In this document: piece by piece, positions 1-8,125 of the stretch
How positions within the stretch are numbered: the stretch's first letter is position 1
Layout: the number at the start of each line of letters is the position of its first letter
Assembly (NCBI GenBank): GCA_937907555.1
Contig: CALEST010000158.1
Span: forward strand, 1-14,586
Length of the DNA: 14,586 nt
Direction of reading: 5' to 3'
From: an uncultured Sediminibacterium sp.
GTDB lineage: Bacteria; Bacteroidota; Bacteroidia; Chitinophagales; Chitinophagaceae
Program-made: the position numbers and the translations under genes
Notes under the pieces: generated by a model
Database searches by the model: none
Told to the model about the DNA's origin: nothing
Seen by the model: the letters and a program-made list of their open reading frames with translations, nothing else

Positions 1-3000
1 TAAATAGCAATCCGGATAGGGCTTTGTTAACTTCGTTGGTTAATACCTGTGAAAGGGTATTGATACCCAGGGAACTGATATTGTAAGGATTGGCTCCACC
101 ACTTCTGCTACTGAATTCACCCGGAGGGGCAAAGGTTCCAAATACAATCAGGAAGGAAACCTGTTTTAAAATTTCGTTTTCATCTCTTTGAATTCTGTTC
201 AGGAAGGCAGAGAATTCGTTGTCATTTTTTACCGGGCTTCCCTGAGGAAAATCAAGTCTGAAGCTAATATCTGGCTGACTTAACTGATTTCTTAATTCAG
301 CAATTACATAAACATCGCCCCTATATCCTCTTACAGAACCGCTGAAGATATTATTTCCGATTAAATCGGATAATGAAATACGTTCTGCTGTGTACTGAGC
401 ATCAATGCTCATGGTAGCTTTGTACGGATCTCCATTCCATTCTATATAGTTGTTGGAGTTGGGTAATAATTCAAATGGCTTTTTTAGCAGGGATTGAAAA
501 TTGAAATCATAATTTCCTCTTTCAATATTGTAACGGCCTTTAATGGTTAGTGGTTCAACAGTGCCAGCTTTAATTAAGAGGCGGCCATTACCTACGGCTT
601 TAATAATATCCCCGCTAACCTCATCTAAAATTACATCTATGAGTACTTTGTTATTGGCAGTTACATCCAGGTCTACCGTTAAATTGAAATTACTCTTTTT
701 AGAACTTGTTTCCAGTTCTGTGCCATACGACTTAAACACAATGAAGTCGGCGCTGCCGCTTTCTTTACTTTCCTTATTGGGTATAAAAATATGTGAGCTA
801 TCATTGGCTTCTGCTACAATGGTCATTTTGCAATCGTTCTCCGGCCCCTTAAAGCTTAGGTTGGCTCTGCCAATTGCTTTGCCGTAAAACTGTTCATTGT
901 CTTTGGCCTTGGTGTCGATCATGAGCAATTTGTCGGTTCTAACATCAAAGTCAAATGCCATGTCTTTAAAACCATTCTCGTATAACTTGCCGCTTGCTGT
1001 ACCCGTATAGCCGTATTTATCTCTCAGTGTGAAACTGCCAAAATTAATTCCGTCTTCTTCAAACAAAAGATTGGCCGAGTCAATACTATATTCCACCTGG
1101 GTAAAATCAACCATCAGGCCGGCATCTTTCAGCGTGATGGCTCCCAGTAATTGGGGCGCATTTAAATCACCACTAATTTCCAGATCTCCGGAAGCCATCC
1201 CTTTTAAATTACTGAACAGTCCTGTTAACAGGTTTTCAATCACACTAATTTGGGTCTCATTCAAATGAATTTTGGTATTGAATGAATTGCCACTGGAGTC
1301 TTTGATATTGTATGATCCTTTGGCACTTAAATCGTAGTTTTTATTGGGAGAAACTACTTCAAAAGGCAGCAGTCCGGTTTTACTGTCATAGGCAGCTTTA
1401 ATGTCTACTACGCCAATGGAATCCTGTTCGTAGTAAAAGGAAGCTGCTTTTAAATTGGCAGAAGCCTGATAATCGCCAAAATAATCCGATACCTTGATGT
1501 CGCCGCTTACGATTCCCTCCAGTGTTTCCTTTCTCATGAAAAGGGAAGTGATATCGCCCAGCACAATATTTTTCAATTTCACAATTAAATTACTGGTATT
1601 CCCTCCATCTTCTTCCTCTGTAACAATCCTGATTTCCTGGAAATCTCCCTGTGAAATTTTAACATTGTTGGCGCTCAACAAGTTTTTTCTGATGACCAGT
1701 TCTCCGTTGTCTTCAATGCTCCATTTTTTTTCCTTTAAAACAAATGTGGAAGGATTGAATTGAATTCTTACTCCGTCTTCCAGGGTATAAACATCCGCAA
1801 GCAGGGCCGCATCGTCCAATGTATTATTGGCTTTGGTATTAATGGAAACAACCGAATGGTCATTGGATGCAACTATATCAATTACAGAATTGGGTAGGCT
1901 AAGGCTGTCGCCGATTTCAAAATTTTTAATATTGGTAATGACGGCTAAGGAATCGAAATCCCCCGTTCCTTCCAGTTGAAATCCGGTAGCTGCATACTGA
2001 TCAAATTTGCCATAGGGTATATAGGCATTAATGCCCAGTGCAATATTCCGCGTATCAATGGTTCCTTTTATGCTTACATCATTGAATCCGGAAATTTTAT
2101 TGGTAAAGATTTTAAAATAAGGTTCTATATAGAATGTGTTTACTGAAAAATCGAATTGCTGGTTAATCGGAGTTGTTTTGGGCGACTTTATATAAGCAGG
2201 GTAATAGTTATGTAGAAATGCCTGAAAACTGGAAGGCAGTTCCTTGATATTGAATTTGCCATTGATGGTGGCATTGAATTCATTGCTGCCTACATGAAGG
2301 GTCTTGATAGAGTCGTTATAATAGGAACTTAGATTTAATGAGTCGAACTGGATACTGTTGCTGGCATTTTGAATATTCGCATTCAATAATTTGGCGGTTC
2401 CTATAAACTGGTCAATATTACTACCCGTAAAATTTACATCGAGTAACCCGGCAATTTTTATGGAATCCTTTATTAGTTTCAGCGCATGCAAATCTGCTTT
2501 TGACAAGTCACCAACAATATTGAATAAGGGTTCCTGTTTACTGAAATCTACTTCTACGTTACTGGTAAATCCAATATTGTCGTCTTCAATTTCCAGTTCA
2601 CCATTGAATGCTTTTCTTTGGATGGTTCCATTGGCAATGATATTTCTGTATGAATACCCCTTGTATTCCAGACTATGTACAATTCCATCAAACTGCGTTT
2701 TGAGTTTGTCGATATTAAAACTGGAGCCGGTAACTTTTCCGCTGAAGTTGATCAGTCCCAGAGAATCAACTATCAGAAATTTGCCCAGATGAAATTTTTT
2801 GGTGCTTAAAAAACCCTCGAAGCTGGGTTCTCCTTTTGCAGGAAAGACAAGGCTGATATTGGTTTGTGCACCACCAAGTCTGGTTGATATTACACCTGCC
2901 GTATTAAAGTTATTGATGGTGCCTTTAAAATTTCCGCGAAATACAATTGCCCCCAGTGATGGAAGATCCGGATTGGTAATGCCTTTCATGCCAGGTACAA

Positions 3001-4324
3001 ATATGCCTAAATCATAAGCATTGGTATTCAATACCCCATTGCTGAAATTGATTTGAGTGGTATTGATATCGGGCAGGCCTTTCATAGAGAGGGAGCCGGT
3101 AATACTGGTATTGGCTCCGATATTTCCAATTAACCCGGAAACGGTAAAATCTTCAATGGTGCCATCAAAGTTTCCGCCCAGTTTAATCTGTTTATTCCAT
3201 CCCTTTAGTGCAGGAGCAAAATAAGCTATATCGTCACTATGAATAGTAGCATTGGAGAAACGGGCTTTTAACTTAATCTGACCAAGAAAATGCGCAAAGT
3301 CTTCGTTAAAATCCCGGTATTGCATGGCATAATAACTACCCAGTCTGCTTTTGTTGGTTTGCAGATCAAGATTGTTGAACTCCATAATCTGAGGAGTAAA
3401 ACGAATATTGGCCGAAAGCTTTTTTAACTCGAAGCCACTTCTGTCTTTTGCACTTAGTACAGCATTGGCCCTCATGGTATCCTTGTTCAGAACAAACTGC
3501 TGAAGTTTTCCATTCAGTGCAGACAATTCTATATGAGATTCATCAAATCCCTGTCCTGCTTTTTCTGTATTGCCTTCAATAAAAAGTCGTCCGCCTTTTA
3601 TTTGAATATTCTTTACCTGTATGCCAATATTTCCCGGATTAAAGTAGAATGACTTGCCGTCGTAGTAAGGAGCTTTCTTTTTGAGTTTAGGCGGTCTTAA
3701 TCCCTCCAGATTCTGAAGTATAACATTGGGCTGCGTAAGCAAACATTCGTTGATGATATATTGATTCCTGTTAAAGTCTATCCGCTCTGCATCAATAATT
3801 AATGCACCCAGTTCAATGGTATTCTGTGTACCTACCCATAAATCGTTCTGAAAGAAGCGAATATTCTTCAGGTCGATTTTCTTCAGATTCAGGTTGATAT
3901 TGTTTTTCTTTTTCTTGGTGGGAGTGGGACTGCTGAAATAGTCTGCAATATGCTGGTAGTTCCAGATGCTGTCTTTTCGCTGTAGTTTAATTACCGCATT
4001 TTCCAGTCCGATGTATTTTAGTTCTACCTTGTCTTTCAGAAAGAACCAGTCTGTAATATTTAATTTAAGACTGCCTGCATAGAGCAAAGTGTCTTTCTGT
4101 TTGTCCCTCACCAATGTTCCATCCATGCTCAACTTGCTGAAAAACGAAACACTTACTTTTTTTATTCGTACTTCGGTGCCCAGTGCAGCACTTAATTTTC
4201 CGGTTGCATATTCTACCAAAGCATTCTGCACCATATCGGTCTGAATGGCTATATACAGCAGCAGCAATACTGCTACAAGAATCAGTATGGCTTTTCTGAA
4301 TATGTTGAGTGCTTTTTGCAGAAT
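1..4324 (-). CDS. tamB: TamB-family translocation/assembly protein (partial, 3' end outside window)
   Basis: This is an inner-membrane-anchored, periplasm-spanning AsmA/TamB-family protein, a family linked to outer-membrane protein assembly and lipid transport between membranes. About 1441 codons are in the window with no stop, so the C-terminal end lies to the left. A single hydrophobic anchor near residues 12-27 (AILILVAVLLLLYIAI) is followed by a very long run of beta-strand-type repeats (alternating hydrophobic/polar, rich in N, G, D, I), as expected for the hydrophobic-groove beta structure. The segment VSFLIVFGTFAPPGEF (around residues 1388-1403) and the following NISSLGINTLSQVLTNEV are typical of the conserved TamB C-terminal domain (DUF490). 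It lies downstream of purB on the same strand and is probably co-transcribed. The start is problematic: the frame is closed by a TGA at 4342-4340, and the first in-frame ATG (4234) falls after the anchor. The 4324 boundary (ATT) is a placeholder; see findings. Confidence 0.9.
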   Translation of the reverse strand, partial: MLQKALNIFRKAILILVAVLLLLYIAIQTDMVQNALVEYATGKLSAALGTEVRIKKVSVSFFSKLSMDGTLVRDKQKDTLLYAGSLKLNITDWFFLKDKVELKYIGLENAVIKLQRKDSIWNYQHIADYFSSPTPTKKKKNNINLNLKKIDLKNIRFFQNDLWVGTQNTIELGALIIDAERIDFNRNQYIINECLLTQPNVILQNLEGLRPPKLKKKAPYYDGKSFYFNPGNIGIQVKNIQIKGGRLFIEGNTEKAGQGFDESHIELSALNGKLQQFVLNKDTMRANAVLSAKDRSGFELKKLSANIRFTPQIMEFNNLDLQTNKSRLGSYYAMQYRDFNEDFAHFLGQIKLKARFSNATIHSDDIAYFAPALKGWNKQIKLGGNFDGTIEDFTVSGLIGNIGANTSITGSLSMKGLPDINTTQINFSNGVLNTNAYDLGIFVPGMKGITNPDLPSLGAIVFRGNFKGTINNFNTAGVISTRLGGAQTNISLVFPAKGEPSFEGFLSTKKFHLGKFLIVDSLGLINFSGKVTGSSFNIDKLKTQFDGIVHSLEYKGYSYRNIIANGTIQRKAFNGELEIEDDNIGFTSNVEVDFSKQEPLFNIVGDLSKADLHALKLIKDSIKIAGLLDVNFTGSNIDQFIGTAKLLNANIQNASNSIQFDSLNLSSYYNDSIKTLHVGSNEFNATINGKFNIKELPSSFQAFLHNYYPAYIKSPKTTPINQQFDFSVNTFYIEPYFKIFTNKISGFNDVSIKGTIDTRNIALGINAYIPYGKFDQYAATGFQLEGTGDFDSLAVITNIKNFEIGDSLSLPNSVIDIVASNDHSVVSINTKANNTLDDAALLADVYTLEDGVRIQFNPSTFVLKEKKWSIEDNGELVIRKNLLSANNVKISQGDFQEIRIVTEEEDGGNTSNLIVKLKNIVLGDITSLFMRKETLEGIVSGDIKVSDYFGDYQASANLKAASFYYEQDSIGVVDIKAAYDSKTGLLPFEVVSPNKNYDLSAKGSYNIKDSSGNSFNTKIHLNETQISVIENLLTGLFSNLKGMASGDLEISGDLNAPQLLGAITLKDAGLMVDFTQVEYSIDSANLLFEEDGINFGSFTLRDKYGYTGTASGKLYENGFKDMAFDFDVRTDKLLMIDTKAKDNEQFYGKAIGRANLSFKGPENDCKMTIVAEANDSSHIFIPNKESKESGSADFIVFKSYGTELETSSKKSNFNLTVDLDVTANNKVLIDVILDEVSGDIIKAVGNGRLLIKAGTVEPLTIKGRYNIERGNYDFNFQSLLKKPFELLPNSNNYIEWNGDPYKATMSIDAQYTAERISLSDLIGNNIFSGSVRGYRGDVYVIAELRNQLSQPDISFRLDFPQGSPVKNDNEFSAFLNRIQRDENEILKQVSFLIVFGTFAPPGEFSSRSGGANPYNISSLGINTLSQVLTNEVNKALSGLLF

Positions 4325-4376
4325 ACTATATTTTTCGAATCAATAAAGAAGATAAGGATGCAATCATGATGCCATA

Positions 4377-5723
4377 CTAATAATTGGGGTTGATTCCCGT
4401 GTAATTAGCGGGTGTTATGGCTTTTAATTCTTTTTTGAGTGCAGCACTTATTTTTAGTGATTGGATAAACTGATGAATGGTTTTCTTATCTATTTTTTGT
4501 TTTCCCCTGGTTAAATCTTTTAATGTCTCATAAGGGTTAGGATAGTTTTCTCTTCTCAGAATGGTTTGAATGGCTTCAGCCACAACCGGCCAGTTGTTTT
4601 CAAGGTCTTCCTGAATGGCAGCTTCATTCAATATAAGTTTAGACAAACCTTTTTCCAGAGACTGAAATGCAATCTGGATATGGGCAACAGGTACTCCAAT
4701 ATTTCTAAGTACTGTTGAATCGGTTAAATCTCTTTGTAAGCGGCTGATGGGCAATTTGCCACTCAGGTGTTCCAGCAACGCATTGGCCATACCCAGGTTG
4801 CCTTCTGCATTTTCAAAATCAATAGGATTTACTTTGTGTGGCATGGCAGAAGAACCAACTTCTCCTTTTTTGGTTTTCTGTTTAAAGTAATCCATGGAAA
4901 TATAAGTCCAGATATCACGACATAAGTCTATCAGAATATTGTTGATTCTCTTCAGTGCATCAAAATGTGCAGCAATGGCATCATAGTGTTCTATCTGTGT
5001 GGTAAACTGCATGCGCTGTAATCCCAGTGTTTCTTCCACAAATTGGTTGCCCAGGGCAACCCAGTTCTTTTTTGGGAAAGCTATATAGTGTGCATTGAAG
5101 TTTCCGGTTGCCCCTCCGAATTTAGCGGCATAGGGGATACTTGCAAACAATTCTATCTGATTGTGCAATCGCTCAACAAATACCATCAGCTCTTTTCCTA
5201 ATCGGGTAGGAGAAGCGGCCTGTCCATGTGTTCTGGCCAGCATGGGTACTGCTTTCCATTGATTGGCCAGATTATATATGCCATTCTGCAGATTAATTAA
5301 AGCTGGCAGGTATTCATGTTCCATGGCATGTTTCCAGCTTAATGGAATGGCTGTGTTGTTAATATCCTGTGAAGTGAGTCCAAAGTGTATCCATTCCTTC
5401 AAATGTCCTATCCCTGCTTTGTCTGCCTGTTCTTTTAAAAAGTACTCCACCGCTTTTACATCGTGATTGGTGGTTTGCTCCAGTTGTTTAATATGCTGTG
5501 CATCTTCTACGCTAAAGTTTTCCAACATGGTTCTGAGTGCCTGTCTGGGTTTGGCTGCCAGCTTAAAAAAACGCTGATCGGCCAGAAAGAAAAAATATTC
5601 TACTTCTACTAAAACCCTGTATTTAATTAAAGCATATTCTGCAAAATAGTCTGCCAGAGAGGCGGTTTTACTTCTGTACCTTCCGTCGATAGGGGAAATA
5701 GCGGTTAATTGAGTCAGTTCCAT
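4377..5723 (-). CDS. purB: Adenylosuccinate lyase
   Basis: Cytosolic enzyme of purine synthesis. It cleaves fumarate from SAICAR and from adenylosuccinate (to AMP). The 448-residue protein matches the usual length of the E. coli-type PurB and aligns with it by eye throughout: N-terminal MELTQLTAISPIDGRY, TTNHDVKAVEYFLKEQ near residues 84-99, RTHGQ (164-168, carrying the general-acid histidine), the mobile signature loop GSSAMPHKVNPIDFENAEGN (290-309) with the catalytic serine, then RDLTDSTVLRN (331-341). All key residues are present and the gene looks intact. The ATG at 5723 is chosen because it gives the canonical N-terminus. The tamB gene follows on the same strand about 50 bp later. A perfect TAnnTTTG box sits 52 bp upstream of the start. 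Identification is secure. Confidence 0.98.
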   Translation of the reverse strand: MELTQLTAISPIDGRYRSKTASLADYFAEYALIKYRVLVEVEYFFFLADQRFFKLAAKPRQALRTMLENFSVEDAQHIKQLEQTTNHDVKAVEYFLKEQADKAGIGHLKEWIHFGLTSQDINNTAIPLSWKHAMEHEYLPALINLQNGIYNLANQWKAVPMLARTHGQAASPTRLGKELMVFVERLHNQIELFASIPYAAKFGGATGNFNAHYIAFPKKNWVALGNQFVEETLGLQRMQFTTQIEHYDAIAAHFDALKRINNILIDLCRDIWTYISMDYFKQKTKKGEVGSSAMPHKVNPIDFENAEGNLGMANALLEHLSGKLPISRLQRDLTDSTVLRNIGVPVAHIQIAFQSLEKGLSKLILNEAAIQEDLENNWPVVAEAIQTILRRENYPNPYETLKDLTRGKQKIDKKTIHQFIQSLKISAALKKELKAITPANYTGINPNY

Positions 5724-5774
5724 GGAATTTTAAGGGGTAAACGTTAAATATTTAGATTTAATCTTTTCTTTGTA

Positions 5775-5782
5775 CAAAAGTA
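5775..5782 (-). promoter_or_regulatory. Bacteroidota-type -7 box for purB
   Basis: Read on the minus strand this is TACTTTTG, an exact match to the Bacteroidota housekeeping sigma -7 consensus TAnnTTTG. It would start transcription near 5768, giving a purB leader of roughly 45 nt. I do not see a convincing -33 TTTG at the expected spacing. The box lies in the 65-bp divergent gap between purB and mqnA, so any plus-strand promoter for mqnA must overlap it. The motif match is seen directly; promoter activity is inferred. Confidence 0.5.
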
Positions 5783-5788
5783 GCTGAA

Positions 5789-6550
5789 TTGAACAAGAAG
5801 ATAAGAATTGGAGCCGTAAGTTATTTAAATACCAAGCCCATGATGTTGGGCATCAAAAGATCGGGCTTACTCGATAAAATTGAATTAACAGAAGATTACC
5901 CCGCCAGGGTAGCTGCCGACCTGCAAAATGACCGGGTAGATATAGGGTTGATTCCTGTTGCCATCATTCCTACCATACCCAATGCGCAGATTGTGTCTGA
6001 TTATTGTATTTCTGCTGAAGAAGATGTGGCATCTGTGGCCATTTTTAGTGAAGTGCCCTTAACAGAAGTAACAACATTGTTGCTCGATTACCAGAGCCGG
6101 ACTTCTGTGAATCTTGCCCGTATTCTCATTCGGGATTACTGGAAGCTCAATCTTCGTTTTGAAGCAGCAGGGCCTGATTTCAGGGAGCAAATAAAGGGAA
6201 CAACAGCAGCGGTAGTGATTGGAGACCGGGCGCTGGAGCAGCGGTTGCAATCCCCCTATATGTATGATCTGGCTACGGCCTGGAACAATTTCACCGGATT
6301 GCCCTTTGTTTTTGCAGCATGGGTAGCCAACAAACCCATTGATCCTGATTTTATTGATGCTTTCAACCGTGCTTTAGGATATGGACTTCAGCATATTGAT
6401 GAAGTAGTGGCCGATTTGTCTTTTGAAGCCTACGATCTGAAAACCTATTTTACAGAAAATATTCAGTACCAGCTGAACCAGGAAAAGCGAAAAGCAATTC
6501 AGTTGTTTCACGAAAAATTAAAGACCCTTAGCCCCATAGAACCGGCATGA
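5789..6550 (+). CDS. mqnA: Chorismate dehydratase (futalosine menaquinone pathway)
   Basis: MqnA converts chorismate to 3-[(1-carboxyvinyl)oxy]benzoate, the first committed step of the futalosine route to menaquinone, in the cytosol. The 253-residue product shows the family's landmarks: IRIGAVSYLNTKPM at 5-18, a substrate-binding-protein-like first lobe with DRVDIGLIPVAIIP (48-61), SRTSVNLARILIRDYW (103-118), VIGDRAL (143-149) and the C-terminal NNFTGLPFVFAAW (166-178). Length is normal for the family. The start is TTG at 5789: the frame upstream is closed by TAA at 5759-5761 with no ATG or GTG between, and TTG gives MNKKIRIGAVSY, the expected N-terminus. No Shine-Dalgarno sequence is visible. 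The stop overlaps the next gene's start by 4 bases (ATGA), so the two are probably translationally coupled. Confidence 0.95.
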   Translation: MNKKIRIGAVSYLNTKPMMLGIKRSGLLDKIELTEDYPARVAADLQNDRVDIGLIPVAIIPTIPNAQIVSDYCISAEEDVASVAIFSEVPLTEVTTLLLDYQSRTSVNLARILIRDYWKLNLRFEAAGPDFREQIKGTTAAVVIGDRALEQRLQSPYMYDLATAWNNFTGLPFVFAAWVANKPIDPDFIDAFNRALGYGLQHIDEVVADLSFEAYDLKTYFTENIQYQLNQEKRKAIQLFHEKLKTLSPIEPA

Positions 6551-7329
6551 TAAAAGTAACGGTAATCAGTATTTGCTTCAATAACCTGGCCGATTTGCAA
6601 AGAACCTGTGCATCGGTAGATCAGCAATTGGTATTACCGGATGAACACCTGATTATTAATGGATCTACTTCCCCTGATATTGCCAATTGGCTGGCTGATG
6701 CTCCACAGCCTGCTTTCAGAAGATGGATTAATGAAAGGGATCGGGGAATCGGGGATGCTTTTAACAAAGGAATTGAACATGCTCGTTTTCCCTTGCTTCA
6801 TTTATTGCATGCAGGGGATTGTTATGCCGGCAAGGATGTGTTGCAGGTGGTAAAAAAATATTATACCGATCATCCTGCCATTCACTGGACTAGCGGAAAT
6901 ATTAAGGTTACCAGGGCAGGGCAGGAGATTGTAATTGGCAAACCCTTTGAGGCCAGCAAACTATACAGGGGTATGCGCAGCGTGGCTCATCCTACCTGGT
7001 TTGTAAAAAAGGAAGTATATGATCGGGTAGGCATTTATAATAATGCCCATAAAATAGCCATGGACTACGATCTGATGTGTCGTATTTATTCAGAGCCATA
7101 CGGCTATATTAATCATACCATCAGTGTTTTTGACGATACGGGCATCAGTACAAACAATTATGTGCAATCCCTGAAAGACAATATCCGGATTTATGAATCT
7201 TATTTTGGATTTTCGATAAGATGTCGTCTCTGGCAACTACGATTGTACCTATTGCACCTGCTTTTGCAAACCCCTCTGGGCAAATGGCTATTCCGCATAA
7301 AAAAAGCATTGGGGTTGGCCAATGCTTAA
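6547..7329 (+). CDS. Family 2 glycosyltransferase
   Basis: A GT-A fold, family GT2 inverting sugar transferase of 260 residues that probably works on the cytoplasmic face of the inner membrane. The N-terminal Rossmann-like half begins MIKVTVISICFNN and has the nucleotide-binding pattern ERDRGIGDAFNKGI (63-76), close to the xDKGIYDAMNKGI form of WcaE-like enzymes. The metal-site motif appears as HAGD (88-91), a common variant of DxD/NSGD in this subgroup. HPTWFVKKEVYDRVG (148-162) and MDYDLMCRI (172-180) supply the acceptor-side and catalytic acidic region. The C-terminus (about 225-256) mixes hydrophobic and basic residues (LYLLHLLLQTPLGKWLFRIKK) and may lie on the membrane; this is an inference. 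Donor and acceptor cannot be read from the sequence. It overlaps mqnA by 4 bp and is the plus-strand edge of a set of glycosyltransferases and methyltransferases. The last codons also encode a terminator hairpin for the opposing gene. Confidence 0.88.
   Translation: MIKVTVISICFNNLADLQRTCASVDQQLVLPDEHLIINGSTSPDIANWLADAPQPAFRRWINERDRGIGDAFNKGIEHARFPLLHLLHAGDCYAGKDVLQVVKKYYTDHPAIHWTSGNIKVTRAGQEIVIGKPFEASKLYRGMRSVAHPTWFVKKEVYDRVGIYNNAHKIAMDYDLMCRIYSEPYGYINHTISVFDDTGISTNNYVQSLKDNIRIYESYFGFSIRCRLWQLRLYLLHLLLQTPLGKWLFRIKKALGLANA
7297..7327 (-). terminator. Rho-independent terminator of the TylF/GT4 minus-strand operon
   Basis: A perfect 9-bp inverted repeat, AAGCATTGG at 7304-7312 and CCAATGCTT at 7319-7327 with a 6-nt loop, is followed on the minus strand by a T-tract formed by the run of A at 7299-7305. 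This is the classic intrinsic terminator form for transcripts leaving the TylF-like gene, whose stop is at 7354. The hairpin lies inside the last eight codons of the opposing GT2 gene and ends in its TAA. The plus-strand side is A/T-rich but has no clean T-tract, so action in that direction would be weak. Confidence 0.75.
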
Positions 7330-7353
7330 AATTAAATTTGAATTAGTAGTTTA

Positions 7354-8100
7354 TCAGGGCTTCACTGCTGAACGTCCTGTTTCATCCATACGATGTAGCA
7401 TCAGCGGTATCTGATGCTGGTGTAAGTATTCGTCCACCGCTTTTTTAGAACCCTTCCAGAATCCATAATCATCAATGATTAAAATACCTTTTGAAACCAA
7501 CAGGGGATATAAGTGTTCCATCTCGTGTTTGGTAGATTCGTACCAGTCTGTATCCAGTCTTAACAAGGAAGTGGTACCTGGCAGATGAGTGGGAATGGTT
7601 TTTAAAATATCCCCCTGAATAAAATGAATTTTATTGGCAGGATAACCGGTACGTGCAATATTTTGCTTTACTTCTTCCAGCCCCGAATAGGCCCATACCA
7701 CACTTTCTGATTTTTTGGAAGCGTCCTGTTTTAACTGACTTGCAGCGTCTCTGTTCAGCTGGTCTACGTCTTCCTCTGTAGGAGCAGTCATACCTTCGAA
7801 AGTATCGTACAAAAACAGTTCACGGTCTTTTACACCCAATGCCAGTAAGGTTTCAGCAATCGCCATCATAGAGCCTCCTTTCCAAACGCCACATTCCACA
7901 AAAGCGCCGCCAATATTGTTTTTGATAAGGTATTGAACACTCTCAATTAATCCATAGAGTCGCTCAGGACTCGTCATGGTATAGGGTCTTACTTTTTCAA
8001 TAATGGAGGTATGGATATTTTCAAAATCAGGTGGCAGTTGCTGACTTTTTTCGTCCTGACCAAATAGTACTCTAAGTGCTTTGATTGGTTTAATCTTCAT
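7354..8100 (-). CDS. TylF/MycF-like SAM-dependent O-methyltransferase
   Basis: A 248-residue class I methyltransferase of the macrocin O-methyltransferase (TylF/MycF, PF05711-type) family, whose known members O-methylate sugar hydroxyls using SAM and a divalent metal. Visible landmarks are the SAM-binding motif I FVECGVWKGGSMM (67-79), the conserved YDTFEGM (98-104), LRLDTDWYEST (180-190) and IIDDYGFWKGSKKAVDEY (208-225). The acidic residues in DTD and DD correspond to the family's metal ligands, so the enzyme should be active. No signal peptide is seen; it is cytosolic. It follows the GT4 gene after 25 bp on the same strand and is probably in the same transcript. From that context the likely substrate is a sugar in a nascent lipid-linked glycan rather than a macrolide; this is inference. 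Homologues in Bacteroidota polysaccharide clusters are common. Confidence 0.9.
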   Translation of the reverse strand: MKIKPIKALRVLFGQDEKSQQLPPDFENIHTSIIEKVRPYTMTSPERLYGLIESVQYLIKNNIGGAFVECGVWKGGSMMAIAETLLALGVKDRELFLYDTFEGMTAPTEEDVDQLNRDAASQLKQDASKKSESVVWAYSGLEEVKQNIARTGYPANKIHFIQGDILKTIPTHLPGTTSLLRLDTDWYESTKHEMEHLYPLLVSKGILIIDDYGFWKGSKKAVDEYLHQHQIPLMLHRMDETGRSAVKP

Positions 8101-8125
8101 ATATTCTACTTGAAAACCGTTTTGA

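Noticed and set aside
543..3017. Several plus-strand open frames (for example 543-887, 1494-1763, 2391-2792) opposite tamB
   Set aside because: Their products are rich in S, L, P and I with no motif, and they mirror the continuous tamB frame, whose product reads as a coherent TamB sequence.
4232..4234. ATG at 4234 as the tamB start
   Set aside because: It would remove the membrane anchor that defines the family's N-terminus; the upstream frame codes for a convincing anchor.
7354..8100. Macrolide biosynthesis role for the TylF-like gene
   Set aside because: No polyketide or antibiotic genes are nearby; the neighbours are glycosyltransferases.
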